A stretch of 64,000 nucleotides of DNA, from the NCBI RefSeq assembly GCF_026283965.1, contig NZ_JAPDPD010000015.1, forward strand, positions 81,312 through 145,311, written 5' to 3'. This document shows positions 39,001 to 40,037 of this stretch, in pieces. The notes beneath the pieces are model-generated. The model saw only the letters and a list, made by a program, of their open reading frames with translations, made no database searches and was not told the DNA's origin. The DNA is from Dyella subtropica (GTDB lineage Bacteria; Pseudomonadota; Gammaproteobacteria; Xanthomonadales; Rhodanobacteraceae). A program made the translations under genes and the position numbers. Position 1 is the first letter of the stretch; each line of letters starts with the position of its first letter.

Positions 39001-39957
39001 TCCATCGGAGGACAGCAAGCCCGCCTGCGAAAACACAATGGTGAATTCCGGCGTCAGCATCAGATTGACCGCGCCGGCCAGCGCCGTGCGCGACTCGCCG
39101 CTGCGCAGGCTCTGGCAGGCCATGTGAATGGCGGTCAAGGACGACGAACACGCCGTATCGATCGACAGGCTCGGGCCGCGCAGGTCGAAGAAATAGGAAA
39201 TCCGGTTCGCCGTGATACTGGCCGAATTACCGGTTCCGGCCAGTGCGTCGATCGAACAGCGGTCGCTGAATTGCCGCTCCCGGTATTCCTGGTTCGACAG
39301 GCCGACGAAAACGCCGATCCGATCGCCGCGCACGGCATCGCGGTTGAGGCCCGCGTCTTCGAAAGCCTCCCAGGCGACCTCCAGCATCGCCCTTTGCTGG
39401 GGATCCATGCGCTCCGCTTCGCGCGGGGCGATCCCGAAAGCGTCGGCATCGAATTCCTCGATGTCGGGAATGAAACCGCCATGGCGCGTATTCATCTTGC
39501 CCGGCGTGCCGATGACCGGATCGTAGACGGCATCCACATCCCAGCGGGTCGGCGGCACTTCGGAAATCGCATCCTTGCCGGAAGCGAGCAGTTCCCAGAA
39601 CTCCGAGAGATTCTGCGCCCCCGGAAAACGGCAGGACATGCCGACGATGGCGATCGCCTCCTGCGACGGCAGCGGCCTGGCTGCGGGTGACGGCGCGCGC
39701 GGAGACGATGTTCCCGTGGCGGCTAGAACGTATTCCATAACCTTCGATATGGAATCGCAATCGTAGAACAGGGTGACCGGCAGTTCGGTTTCCAGCCAGC
39801 GCTCGAAATCGCCGGCCAGCGTCGCAGCTTCGCTGGAGGAAAGGCCAAGGTCCGAAAAAGAATCGTCCCAGGCAATCTCCGATGTCGAGATGGCGCAAAT
39901 CTCCGCCAGGCGCTCGACGAGCCACTGACCCATTACGTCCTTATCTGTAGTACGCAT
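7381..39957 (-). CDS. Seven-module type I polyketide synthase, 10,858 aa
   Basis: Single reading frame of 10,858 residues. Order: free N-terminal ACP (Ser41), then seven KS-AT-KR-ACP modules, then a short acidic tail ending DFIEEVV. KS active-site Cys are at 270, 1774, 3325, 4887, 6414, 7965 and 9476. ACP Ser are at 1537, 3087, 4648, 6178, 7726, 9238 and 10793. All ATs keep GYSxGE and HAFH, the HAFH being typical of malonyl-type ATs. Every KR has the NADPH motif TGGLG and the catalytic Tyr. I find no DH, ER, methyltransferase or TE, so each reduced unit should keep its beta-hydroxyl. KS1 is canonical (DTACSSSL); KS2-7 have an unusual CSTSG motif. The ATG at 39957 has only a weak ribosome site. 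The stop overlaps the GTG of the downstream NRPS. The exporter gene ends 80 bp upstream. The product should be a fatty-acyl-primed polyol chain handed to the NRPS. Confidence 0.97.
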   Translation of the reverse strand: MRTTDKDVMGQWLVERLAEICAISTSEIAWDDSFSDLGLSSSEAATLAGDFERWLETELPVTLFYDCDSISKVMEYVLAATGTSSPRAPSPAARPLPSQEAIAIVGMSCRFPGAQNLSEFWELLASGKDAISEVPPTRWDVDAVYDPVIGTPGKMNTRHGGFIPDIEEFDADAFGIAPREAERMDPQQRAMLEVAWEAFEDAGLNRDAVRGDRIGVFVGLSNQEYRERQFSDRCSIDALAGTGNSASITANRISYFFDLRGPSLSIDTACSSSLTAIHMACQSLRSGESRTALAGAVNLMLTPEFTIVFSQAGLLSSDGKCRTFDADANGYVRSEGAAAIVLKTYAQAQADGDRIYGLIRGSAINQDGRTLALTTPNRAAQEAMLEAAYEAAAIAPADVDYVEAHGTATPIGDVIEVAALSAVLEQGRPAGRKCLIGSVKTNLGHLEAAAGMAGMIKTVLAMQHRQIPASLHFERPNPRIGFEKTAIEVVTALTPWPATSRPPLAGVSAFGFGGTNVHVVLEAAPLAPEPDDATTFRAFPVSARTVSGLERARRVLDQSLQNGDVPFRRNLAYTLTKREPYPNRAVVIADANHGASPLLAKAERLLSPGAQPAFVFAGVGDHYLGMGQGLYQAEPVFRHWVDYCCGWLKAELGLDLLDVFQARPSREANAGDAFRRMVAGARDLGILAQTELAQPAVFVLEYALARLLEAWGIEPGACVGYSLGEYTAATLAGVFSLEDGLRIVATRARLIGELPAGGMLAVPLAAEALGDYLDVDKQLAIGIVNGPRLSVVSGPLAAVEQVKERLQADGVVSRLLGTAHAFHSPMMQPVAKALADLIGGMPLSAPRIPVLSNVTGDWLREDEATSPAYWGRHLCETVQFADCLQKLFDRESGALIEIGPGQSLNSLARLHPGFNQRSHLVVSTCRGAFDPQEDQAVFLKSLGEFWCAGGSVNWGTPFEGAPGSHVSLPSWLFDRQRYWLDARQQAVTAAQGAGGKVADIGKWFYAETWSESPAPQADADAGAANWLVLCADSPAGEAVGGGLHGRSKRLVSTEVASDPERLRQAIGQMRSEGFVPSRIVHLGGLTAEDGEETLQARGYLSLLALMKALGEGRSTATVQLDIVSNGLYLARARDVLSAAKATLIGAIRTIPQEYQNVTLRSIDMDGVDAASASRLLAELLSPANDVAVAWRGDTRLVQGYESRPLDEVTAERDMLREGGVYVITGGLGNVGLTIAGMLAQRYQAKIALLSRRAFPEREQWERWLSENGNEDPVSAQIAKLLDMEAAGGEVVVLAADVADEARMEEVFASIEQRHGQVHGVFHAAGLVTPASNNIIAELTAEQIETHFSAKVRGTQVLGRVLDTRQADFCLVFSSISVVLGGLALSAYVAANAYEDGFVLSRRDAVGTRWVTVNWDTWARDRGEQDTKGTTLEAFLMWPEEGAEAVRRVLGSNASARLIGSTADLWTRLNQWVYRKTTAPAAGTTERKLSYYARPAVSTAFVAASSKIEKRVARVFQDVLGIEAIGLEDNFFELGGNSLVSLQILAEVQREFDTQLSPILIFEAPSISAVSRRMASLIGGEDQPAISGASARRRRQARRGSGSSDIAIIGMASRSSGAPDIGTLWDNALNGVESLVRFSDDELRAAGVDPALVHNPAYVKVRGVVSGIDLFDAGVFGISPREAELMDPQHRLMLETAWETLEHAGYDSHRYEGSIAVFAGTTPSEYQAGLFLDRALWEGLNEFDTYLANTQDSLATRVSYKLNLRGPSLSVGTYCSTSGVAIHLACQSLRAGESDMALAGGISLRVPSAIGYLYEPGNQASPDGLTRTFDARAQGTVFSDGIGLVLLKPLEDALEDGDTIHAVIKGSAVNNDGSLKAGFTAPSVEQQSEVISMALDHAGLSAGDIHYVEAHGTATELGDPIEVAALTKAYRESTDKVGYCALGSIKPNIGHTDRAAGVIGVIKATHVLKTGVVPPTLHFERPNPKIDLANSPFVVSNQRQELPASASPWRAGVTTLGVGGTNVHFILEQAPEVEPSGPSRAAQLLLLSAKTQASLDGASARLSAHLQEHPEQDLADVAYTLQTGRKRLEYRKAVVCNERGEAIAALSEGGDQGHLSSNGTPSVVFMFPGVGDHYSDMAADLYRTEATFRELVDHCCAVLEPVIGLDLREVLFTPGGLSGEPRASMDLKALLKRGEQRPEGRLQETWLAQPAVFVIEYSLAQLLMSWGIQPQAMIGYSVGEFVAAAVAGSLELEDALRLVALRAKLIEALPGGAMLAVPLAEADVAALLPEGVSVAICNGPKTTVVSGAEDAIASFEAILAAKSIVSRRLQTTHAFHSPMLEGAAEGLRELLSNVTFAAPAIPYISNLTGTWIDAQEAASADYWVSHMCGTVRFADGIGALLSEDKGRVLVELGAGQSLGSFVKQHPAYERGMAVIPTLRAPFQEQRDDAYLLSAVGRLWLAGIEADWTSFYREERRLKVPLPTYAFDRQRYWIDAELPALSLARSLLTQAEKSALADSFYAPSWKTSGSVDGALNAPAAGTCWLIFADADGIGDALAAAVKPLGIETVLVRRGENFTVAEDGSCLLRPSVAADYVSVLKELKHRRLAPSRIVHLWAAEHWHEDMSSHLQEQMEAGFYSLFHLAQAIGEQLADTPTELCIVASDLEPVLGTETIHPAKATLRGPCKVIRQEYATVACRSIDLFSPSEEAWDAERLGMRLAAEILSGGEDQFSAFRDGQRWVPFVAPVQIEAPHDEVPRLKEGGVYFVTGGLGGIGFAFADYVYRTRNAKLVLVGRSGLPPREAWAGILAAGKEDQVTERVRKIGGLIEAGAEVLIITADVADPAQMDDAVRQALARFGTINGVFHAAGLPGQGLTQLKTAQAAAAVMAPKIQGTLALDHAFSGVDLDFMVLVSSIAAIVGGGPGQIDYCAANAFMDAFAQRHHAKHGMTVAINFGEWQWDAWSDGLKGYQPEMQEALKQHRRQFGISFEEGMEGIRRILAIDAPQMILLPEDAVAMIEGSNSCSVTTISSAVQQTRGRRPTAYPRPALSSQFVAASNELERKIAAIWQRALGIDEIGTKDNFFDLGGNSLVGLQVVAELRKELDVELRQVVLFEAPTIDALVRYLSPTAEEPASQHAGRLLAERRERIRGGSASRDIALVGMSGRFPGARSPQELWENVSAGVESVTFYSEAELREAGVGASKLRDPNYVRAGYDVADFDLFDARLFGYSPREAELIDPQHRQFLECAWEALEDAACDPDSHPGLIGIFAGAAGSAYGRHVFAHPELLTSGMAVLQANIGNNNDALATRVAYKLNLRGPAMSVQTFCSTSGTAMHAACKSLQYGECDIALAGGVNIAISGKAGYLYEQGGIDSPDGHTRTFDADAKGSVIGDGVAVVVFKRLEDALADGDHIYAVVKGSALNNDGSLKVGYTAPSIEGQAAVVAEALAVAGVAADSISFIETHGTATELGDPIEVAALTKAYRQSTDKVGFCALGSVKTNIGHLDRAAGVAGMIKAVLSLQHERITPVLHFKAPNPSIDFASSPFFVAAEAKSWPRGSAPRRAGVNVLGVGGTNVHFILEEAPEIEPSGPSRAAQLLLLSAKTQASLDGAAARLGAHLQEHPDQSLADVAYTLQVGRKRLEYRKAVVCNERGEAIANLEQGGDQGHLSSNGTPSVVFMFPGVGDHYPDMAADLYRTEIVFRELVDRCCEVLEPVIGLDLREVLFTPGGLSGEPRASMDLKALLKRGEQRPEGRLQETWLAQPAVFVIEYSLAQLLMSWGIQPQAMIGYSIGEFVAAAVAGSVELEDALRLVALRAKLIEALAGGAMLAVPLSEIDASTLLPEGVSIAICNGPKTTVVSGAEDAIASFEAILAAKSIVSRRLQTTHAFHSPMLAGAAEGLRALLSNVTFAAPAIPYISNLTGTWIGAQEAASADYWVSHMCGTVRFADGIGALLSEDKGRVLVELGAGQSLGSFVKQHPAYERGMAVIPTLRAPFQEQRDDAYLLSAVGRLWLAGIEADWTSFYREERRLKVSLPTYAFEKQRYWIEPAIDANAEIDTGEVSLITRLMEHAEKLPLEDSFYVPSWKIAGTVDGALKAPAPATGTCWLIFADADGIGDALAAAMKPLGIETVLARRGENFSVAQDGSISLRAAAEADYASLLKELKRRGVVPSRIVHLWAAEAWDADLSGHLAEHMDAGFYSLFHLAKAIGERLADTPIELCIVASDLEPVLGTESLHLTKATLRGPCKIIRQEFATIACRSIDLFSSDEETLAADRLALRLAAELLSGQDQFTAFREGQRWIPVAEPVHIEAPVSDDMPRLKEGGVYFITGGLGGIGLAFADYLYRMRSARLVLVGRTGLPPREEWDALLAAGQDDRVTERVRKIHDLIQAGAEVLIITADVADQAQMDDAVRQALERFGTINGVFHGAGLPGQGLTQLKTVQAVAQVMAPKIQGTLALDRAFSGVDLDFMILVSSVAAIVGGGPGQIDYCAANAFMDAFAQRHHARHGVTVAINFGEWQWDAWSDGLKGYQPEMQEALRSHRRQFGITFEEGMEAIRRILAIDVPQIILFPEDAAAVIASSNACVISNISSAVQQTRGRRPTAYPRPELSSQFVAASNELERKIAAIWQRALGIDQIGTKDNFFDLGGNSLVGLQVVADLRKELDIEVRQVVLYEAPTIDALVRYLSPAAEEPVGQDAGQLLAERRERARAGGAASRDIALVGMAGRFPGAMTPRQLWKNINEGAEAVTFYTDAELLAAGVAPATFANPNYVKAGCDIPDFDLFDARLFGYAPREAEFIDPQHRQFLECAWEALENAACDPASYRGLIGVFGGSTNSAYTENLLSRPDVVDTGVDMLQVIIGNNNDALATRVAYKLNLRGPAMSVQTFCSTSGVAMHFACKSLLLGESDIALAGGVNIAISGKAGYMYTEGGITPPDGHTRTFDVDAKGSVLGDGVAVVVFKRLEDALADGDHIYAVVKGSAINNDGSFKVGYTAPSVEGQAAVVAEALAVAGVSAESIGFIETHGTATELGDPIEVAALTKAYRQSTDKVGYCALGSIKPNVGHLDRAAGATGMIKAALSLQHERITPVLHFKAPNPNIDFASSPFFVADRDLAWPRGAEPRRAGVNVLGLGGTNVHFILEEAPEIEPSGPSRAAQLLLLSAKTQASLDGAAARLGAHLQEHPDQSLADVAYTLQVGRKRLEYRKAVVCNERGEAIATLEQGGDQGHLSPNAKPSVVFMFPGVGDHYPDMAADLYRTEATFSELVDHCCAVLEPVIGLDLREVLFTPGALSGESRASMDLKALLKRGEQRPEGRLQETWLAQPAVFVIEYSLAQLLMSWGIQPQAMIGYSIGEFVAAAVAGSVELEEALRLVALRAKLIEQLPGGAMLAVPMAEADVAALLPEGVSIAICNGPKTTVVSGAEEAIASFEAILAAKSIASRRLQTTHAFHSPMLAGAAEGLRELLSEVTFAAPAIPYISNMTGTWIGEQEAASADYWVSHMCGTVRFADGIGVLLSEDKGRVLVELGAGQSLGSFVKQHPAYERGMAVIPTLRAPFQEQRDDAYLLSAVGRLWLAGIEADWTSFYRKERRLKVPLPTYAFDRQRYWIESGKQNPAVENASGGRITDIGQWFYAETWSEAAPGPAKASADATWLVLFDDHPAGQALTAKLRATAKRVVTIAGSPDGVFALERPDHYRIDPADPAQLKRVIREMQQAGIVPNHIVHLGNLTDERDFDALQAKGYLSLLSLMQALGESRVLAPVQLDVVSNGLYAARPDDKVSAAKGTLIGAIRTIPQEYQNVTVRSIDIDAAGAGVAKRLLAEIASAATDVAVAYRGDTRLVQGYESRPLGEVAVDSDVLRQGGVYVITGGLGNVGLTIAGMLAQHYQAKIALLSRRAFPEREQWESWLSEHGSEDPVSGQIAKLLDMEAAGGEVVVLAANIADEARMEEVFASIEQRHGQVHGVFHAAGLITSESHSIIATASKSQIDGQYAPKVHGTSVLARLLDKRQADFCLLFSSLSAVLGGLTLSAYAAANAFEDNVALSRHDAGGTRWVAVNWDTWARAEGVQDHKGTTLEAFLMWPDEGAEAVRRVLGSTQASRLINSTADLRTRLDQWVYRKASPLAGAKVERKLSYYARPAVSAAYVAASNEIEKRVARVFQDVLGIEQVGLEDNFFELGGNSLISLQIIAALQHEFGVQLSPILMFEAPSVSTVSKHMLAIGGPQAAAAVQVAPKRKPRTRREAMYADIAIIGMAARGPGASNFAALWENALNGVESMTQFSDDELYASGIDPALVRNPNYVKARGIVADIDLFDPGIFGISPREAELMDPQHRLMLETAWQTLEHAGYDSFRYDGQIGIFAGARPSDYQMILHSDRELWSELEPSDTHLANTQDSLATRISYKLHLKGPSLSVGTYCSTSGVAIHLACQSLRTGESDMALAGAVSFFVPGRRGYLYEPGDQASPDGHTRTFDARAQGTVFSDGVGMVLLKPLEAALEDGDTIHAVIKGSAVNNDGSLKAGYTAPSVEQQSEVVSMALDNAGLSAGDIHYVEAHGTATELGDPIEVAALTKAYRESTDKVGYCALGSIKPNIGHTDRAAGVIGVIKATHVLKTGVVPPTLHFERPNPKIDLANSPFVVSNQCQQLPASVSPWRAGVTVLGVGGTNAHIILEQSPAPAPSTDGKAWNFLTLSAKTTGSLETMRENLADALNADAGIHIADAAFTLHHGRREFGERLAVVGRDREELIRALRDQPSDRCFRSVGTAGKRPVAFLFPGAGEQYVGMAAGLYETEAVFRQEMDTCFELLETELGLDLRPVLFAEGAKTPEKAKQFLRGEAPQDEASLRLNQTQYAQPCMFVVEYCLARLLMSWGIVPEALLGYSVGEFAAAAIAGIVSLPDALRLVAGRARIIADLPGGAMLAVPLPEAELKPLLPAELAIGIGNGPKLTVVSGPEAAIASFEAVLASREVVSRRLQTTHAFHSPMMEGAADALRQLLSTVELHAPRMRCLSNVTGGWLTEADATDREYWVRHMCRTARFADCLDSLVAKGDWAMVEVGPGQSLTSLVKQHSLGRAAPTIVSTMRMAYLSEQDQAVLTAALAKLWIAGVAPDWDAYHAGERRRRIPLPSYAFDRQRYWMDADIPDVSLASRLMTQAEKSPLADSFYLPSWKIAGTVDGALKAPAAGACWLIFADADGIGDALAAAVKPLGIETVLVRRGEDFAVAQDGSVALRAARKEDYVAVLKELKRRGLTPSRIVHLWAAEHWHEDMSSHLHEQMETGFYSLFHLAQAIGERLSDTPVELCIVASDLEPVLGTETIHPAKATLRGPCKVIRQEFATVACRSIDLFSSSEEALGAAKLGTRLAAEILSGGEDQFSAFRDGQRWVPFVAPMRIEAPQEEVPRLREGGVYFVTGGLGGIGFAFAEHVYRTRNAKLVLVGRTGLPPREEWAGILAAGQDDRVTERVRKIHGLIEAGAQVLIITADVADPAQMDDAVREALARFGTINGVFHAAGLPGQGLTQLKTAQAVAEVIAPKIQGTLALDRALSGVDLDFMVLVSTIASITGGGPGQIDYCAANAFMDAFAQRHHARHGVTVAINFGEWQWDAWSDGLKGYQPEMQEALKQHRRQFGISFEEGMEGIRRILALDVPQMILLPEDAVAMIGGSNSCSVTNISNALKQTRGRRQTAYPRPALSSQFVAASNELERKVAAIWQRALGIDEIGTKDNFFDLGGNSLVGLQVVAELRKELDVELTQVVLYEAPTIDALVRLLSPAQEAGAAQEGESRLLAERRGKVRLGRSSNDIALIGMSGRFPGARTPQQLWKNLSAGVESVTFYTEAELREAGVSPAKLRHPNYVRAGYDVEGFDLFDGPLFGYAPREAELIDPQHRQFLECAWEALEDAACDPERYAGMIGIFAGSNNSAYIHNLLSRPDLMESPVAGLQIGVGNSNDALATRVAYKLNLRGPAMSVQTFCSTSGVAMHTACRSLLHGECDIAMAGGVNIAISGKVGYMFEEGSIDSPDGHTRTFDIHSKGAVIGDGVGVVVFKRLEDALADSDHIYAVVKGSAINNDGSFKVGYTAPSVEGQSIAIAEALAVAGVDAGSIGFVETHGTATELGDPIEVAALTRAYRGSTDRVGYCALSSIKPNIGHLDRASGVTGLIKAALSLQHELITQVLHFTAPNPNIDFADSPFFVADQKLAWPRGAEPRRAGVNVLGLGGTNVHFILEEAPDIEPSGPSRAARLLLLSAKTQASLDGAAARLSAHLQEHPEQDLADVAYTLQAGRKRLEYRKAVVCNERGEAVAALEQGGDQGHLSPNAKPSVVFMFQGVGDHYPDMAVDLYRTEATFRDLVDHCCAVLEPVIGLDLREVLFTPGGLSGEPRAAMDLKALLKRGEQRPEGRLQETWLAQPAVFVIEYSLAQLLMSWGIQPQAMIGYSIGEFVAAAVAGSIELEDALRLVALRAKLIEAQPGGAMLAVPLSETDTSALLPEGVSIAICNGPKTTVVSGAEAAIASFETALAAKSIVSRRLQTTHAFHSPMLAGAAEGLRELLSEVTFAAPTIPYISNLTGTWIGEQEAASADYWVSHMCGTVRFADGIGELLLEDKGRVLLELGAGQSLGSFVKQHPAYGRGTPVIATLRASFQEQRDDAYLLSAVGRLWLAGIEPDWALFYRDERRLKVSLPTYVFEQQRYWVEPGKQSPAAEDASVGKIADIGRWFYTETWNEAARGADEADAQASWLVLSHDNEVSRALLTGLRARGQQVVTAEAGAGVSHLKQVIGEMRQAGKTPTRILHLGGLTDEQDFEALQAGGYLSLLSLMQALGENRVTTPLRLDIVSNGLYAARPDDVVSAAKATLIGAIRTIPQEYQNVSVRSIDIDAVGAGAAERLLAEIASSATNVAVACRGDTRLVQGYAASPLDEVAADRDALRQGGVYVITGGLGNVGLTLAGMLTRRYAAKVALLSRRAFPERGQWEQWRAEHGDDDPVSRQIAGLLDMEAAGGEVVVLTADVADEARMTELFAWLDERYGQVHGVFHAAGLITGESHSIIATASKPQVDRQYAPKVSGTLVLSRLLASRNADFCLLFSSVSAVLGGLTLSPYAAANAFEDNFALSRRDAGGTRWVSVNWDTWARAEGVQDHKGTTLEAFLMWPDEGAEAVRRVLGSTQASRLINSTADLHARLDQWVYRKAAPASARSERKLSYYARPAISTAYVAASNKIEKRVARVFQDVLGIEQVGLEDNFFELGGNSLISLQILAELQREFELQLSPILIFEAPSVSTISKHLLTVCGVEGLVAAEPPVPLKRARRSKRGVLHSDIAIIGMAARGPGASDVATLWDNALNGVESMARFSDDELFASGVDPALIRNPDYVKARGIVTDIDQFDPGVFGISPREAEVMDPQHRLMLEIAWQTLEHAGYDSHRYEGAIGVFAGTAPSEYQYGLYLDRALWAEIDSFDTHLANTPDSLATRISYKLDLNGPSLSVGTYCSTSGVAIHLACQSLRTGESDMALAGGISLRTPNRRGYLFVQGDQGSPDGHTRTFDAKAQGTVFSDGAGMVLLKRLDDALADGDTIHAVIKGSAVNNDGSLKAGYTAPSVERQSEVVAMAIDDAGLSAADIHYVEAHGTATELGDPIEFAALTRAFRETTDARQFCALGSIKTNIGHTDRAAGVIGVIKATHVLKTGVVPATLHFERPNPKIDLDNSPFVVSNQRQALPVSTSPWRAGVTSLGVGGTNVHLILEQGPAPAPSTDGKAWNFLTLSAKTAGSLEAMRENLADTLDTDDGISIDDAAFTLHYGRREFGERLAVVGRDREDLIRALRDQPSDRCFRSVGGAGKRPVAFLFPGAGEQYVGMAAGLYETEAVFRQEMDTCFELLETELGLDLRPVLFAEGAKTPEKAKQFLRGEAPQDEASQRLSQTQYAQPCMFVVEYCLARLLMSWGIVPEALLGYSVGEFAAAAIAGVMSLPDALRLVAGRARIIADLPGGAMLAVPLPADKLEPMLGADLAVGISNGPNLTIVSGPDASVAALETALAAKDVVSRRLQTSHAFHSPMMEGAADALRQLLSTVELHAPQRPCLSNVTGEWITKADATDREYWIRHMCRTARFAECLDTLWARGDWAMVEVGPGQSLTSLVKQQALGREHGQAPAAITTIRTTYVQDDDRAVLTAALAKLWVAGVAPDWDAYHAGEQRRRIPLPSYAFDRQRYWIDADMPEVPLASRLLTQAEKSPLADSFYLPSWKIAGTVDGALKAPTPAAGTCWLIFADADGIGDALAAAVKPLGIETVLAWRGRSFAVAQDGSISLRATVKEDYVAVLKELKRRSLVPSRIVHLWAAEAWDADLSGHLAEQMEAGFYSLFHLAQAIGERLADTPIELCIVASDLEPVLGTETIHPAKATLRGPCKVIRQEFATVACRSIDLFSSDEEALGEDRLGARLAAEILSGGDDQFSAFRDGQRWIPFVAPVQVDAPFEEVPRLKEEGVYFVTGGLGGIGFAFAEHMYRTKRAKLVLVGRSGLPPREEWDAILAAGHDDRVTERVRKVSSLIEAGAEVLMITADVADPAQMEDAVRQALARFGAINGVFHAAGLPGQGLTQLKTAQAVAEVMAPKIQGTLALDRAFSGVELDFMVLVSSIAAITGGGPGQIDYCAANAFLDAFAQRHHARHGATVAISFGEWQWDAWSEGLKGFQPEMQEAMRSHRRQFGISFEEGMEGVRRILALDVPQMILLPEDAVAMIGGSNTCSVTNISNAVKQTRGRRTSAYPRPALATAFVAAESDMELQIATVWQEVLGIEQVGVDDNFFDLGGNSLVGLQLIGRINRDLDMSIPLSCIYESSTVRKQAEMTEEILMIQAVGLEQEQVDASLSGDFIEEVV
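7450..16589 (-). repeat. Tandem bimodule duplication, copy B (modules 6-7)
   Basis: Second copy of the KS(F)-AT-KR I / KS(Y)-AT(GAGEQ)-KR II bimodule, directly after copy A. Long stretches of AT and KR sequence are identical or nearly so between the copies. Confidence 0.75.
12055..16589 (-). other. PKS module 6: KS(class F)-AT-KR(type I)-ACP
   Basis: KS6 active site is VQTFCSTSGVAMH (Cys7965). AT6 is of the GVGDHY group, with Gln replacing Pro just before it (FMFQGVGDHY). KR type I with FSSVSAVLGG and SPYAAAN. The ACP Ser is at 9238. Same composition as module 4. Confidence 0.88.
16590..21244 (-). other. PKS module 5: KS(class Y)-AT(GAGEQ type)-KR(type II, Ser to Thr)-ACP
   Basis: KS5 active site is VGTYCSTSGVAIH (Cys6414). 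AT5 belongs to a second AT group with GAGEQY in place of GVGDHY, but still GYSVGEF and HAFH. The KR reads LVSTIASITGGG: the second Ser of the SS pair, the presumed catalytic one, is Thr7551 (ACG, complement of 17305-17307). The Tyr is kept. The ACP Ser is at 7726. Confidence 0.88.
21245..25829 (-). other. PKS module 4: KS(class F)-AT-KR(type I)-ACP
   Basis: KS4 active site is VQTFCSTSGVAMH (Cys4887). AT4 has GVGDHY, GYSIGEF and HAFH. KR type I with FSSLSAVLGG and SAYAAAN. The ACP Ser is at 6178. Same composition as module 6. Confidence 0.88.
25830..30519 (-). other. PKS module 3: KS(class F)-AT-KR(type II)-ACP
   Basis: KS3 active site is VQTFCSTSGTAMH (Cys3325) with GHLDRAAG. AT3 is nearly identical to AT2, AT4 and AT6. 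KR type II with LVSSVAAI and DYCAAN. The ACP Ser is at 4648. Confidence 0.88.
30520..35159 (-). other. PKS module 2: KS(class Y)-AT-KR(type II)-ACP
   Basis: KS2 active site is VGTYCSTSGVAIH (Cys1774) with GHTDRAAG. AT2 has GVGDHY, GYSVGEF and HAFH. The KR has VTGGLGGIG and LVSS...GGGPGQIDYCAAN (type II, one residue longer than usual between Ser and Tyr). The ACP shows FFDLGGNSLVGLQ (Ser3087). Confidence 0.88.
35160..39679 (-). other. PKS module 1: KS-AT-KR(type I)-ACP
   Basis: KS1 has the standard DTACSSSL site (Cys270), EAHGTATPIGD and NLGHLEAAAG, unlike the other six KS. AT1 has GVGDHY where GQGSQ is usual, GYSLGEY, and HAFH. The KR has VITGGLGNVG and FSS...SAY, which I call KR type I. The ACP shows FFELGGNSLVSLQ (Ser1537). 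Confidence 0.88.
39680..39957 (-). other. PKS loading ACP
   Basis: Residues 1-90 form a stand-alone carrier domain with DLGLSSSEA, the phosphopantetheine Ser being about 41. It precedes KS1 with no AT or CoA ligase fused to it. The fatty-acyl-AMP ligase at 53153-54988 is the obvious partner to load it in trans; this pairing is inferred. Confidence 0.8.
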
Positions 39958-40037
39958 CTGGCACCCGTCGACTGCAATTCATGGATTGACAGCAGCCGAG
40001 GCGCCGCCCCGGCCGCTGAAGAATTGAACGGAAGTAC

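Noticed and set aside
7381..39957. CRISPR or satellite explanation for the many repeated blocks
   Set aside because: The repeats are paralogous PKS domains in frame, with no short regular repeat-spacer pattern.
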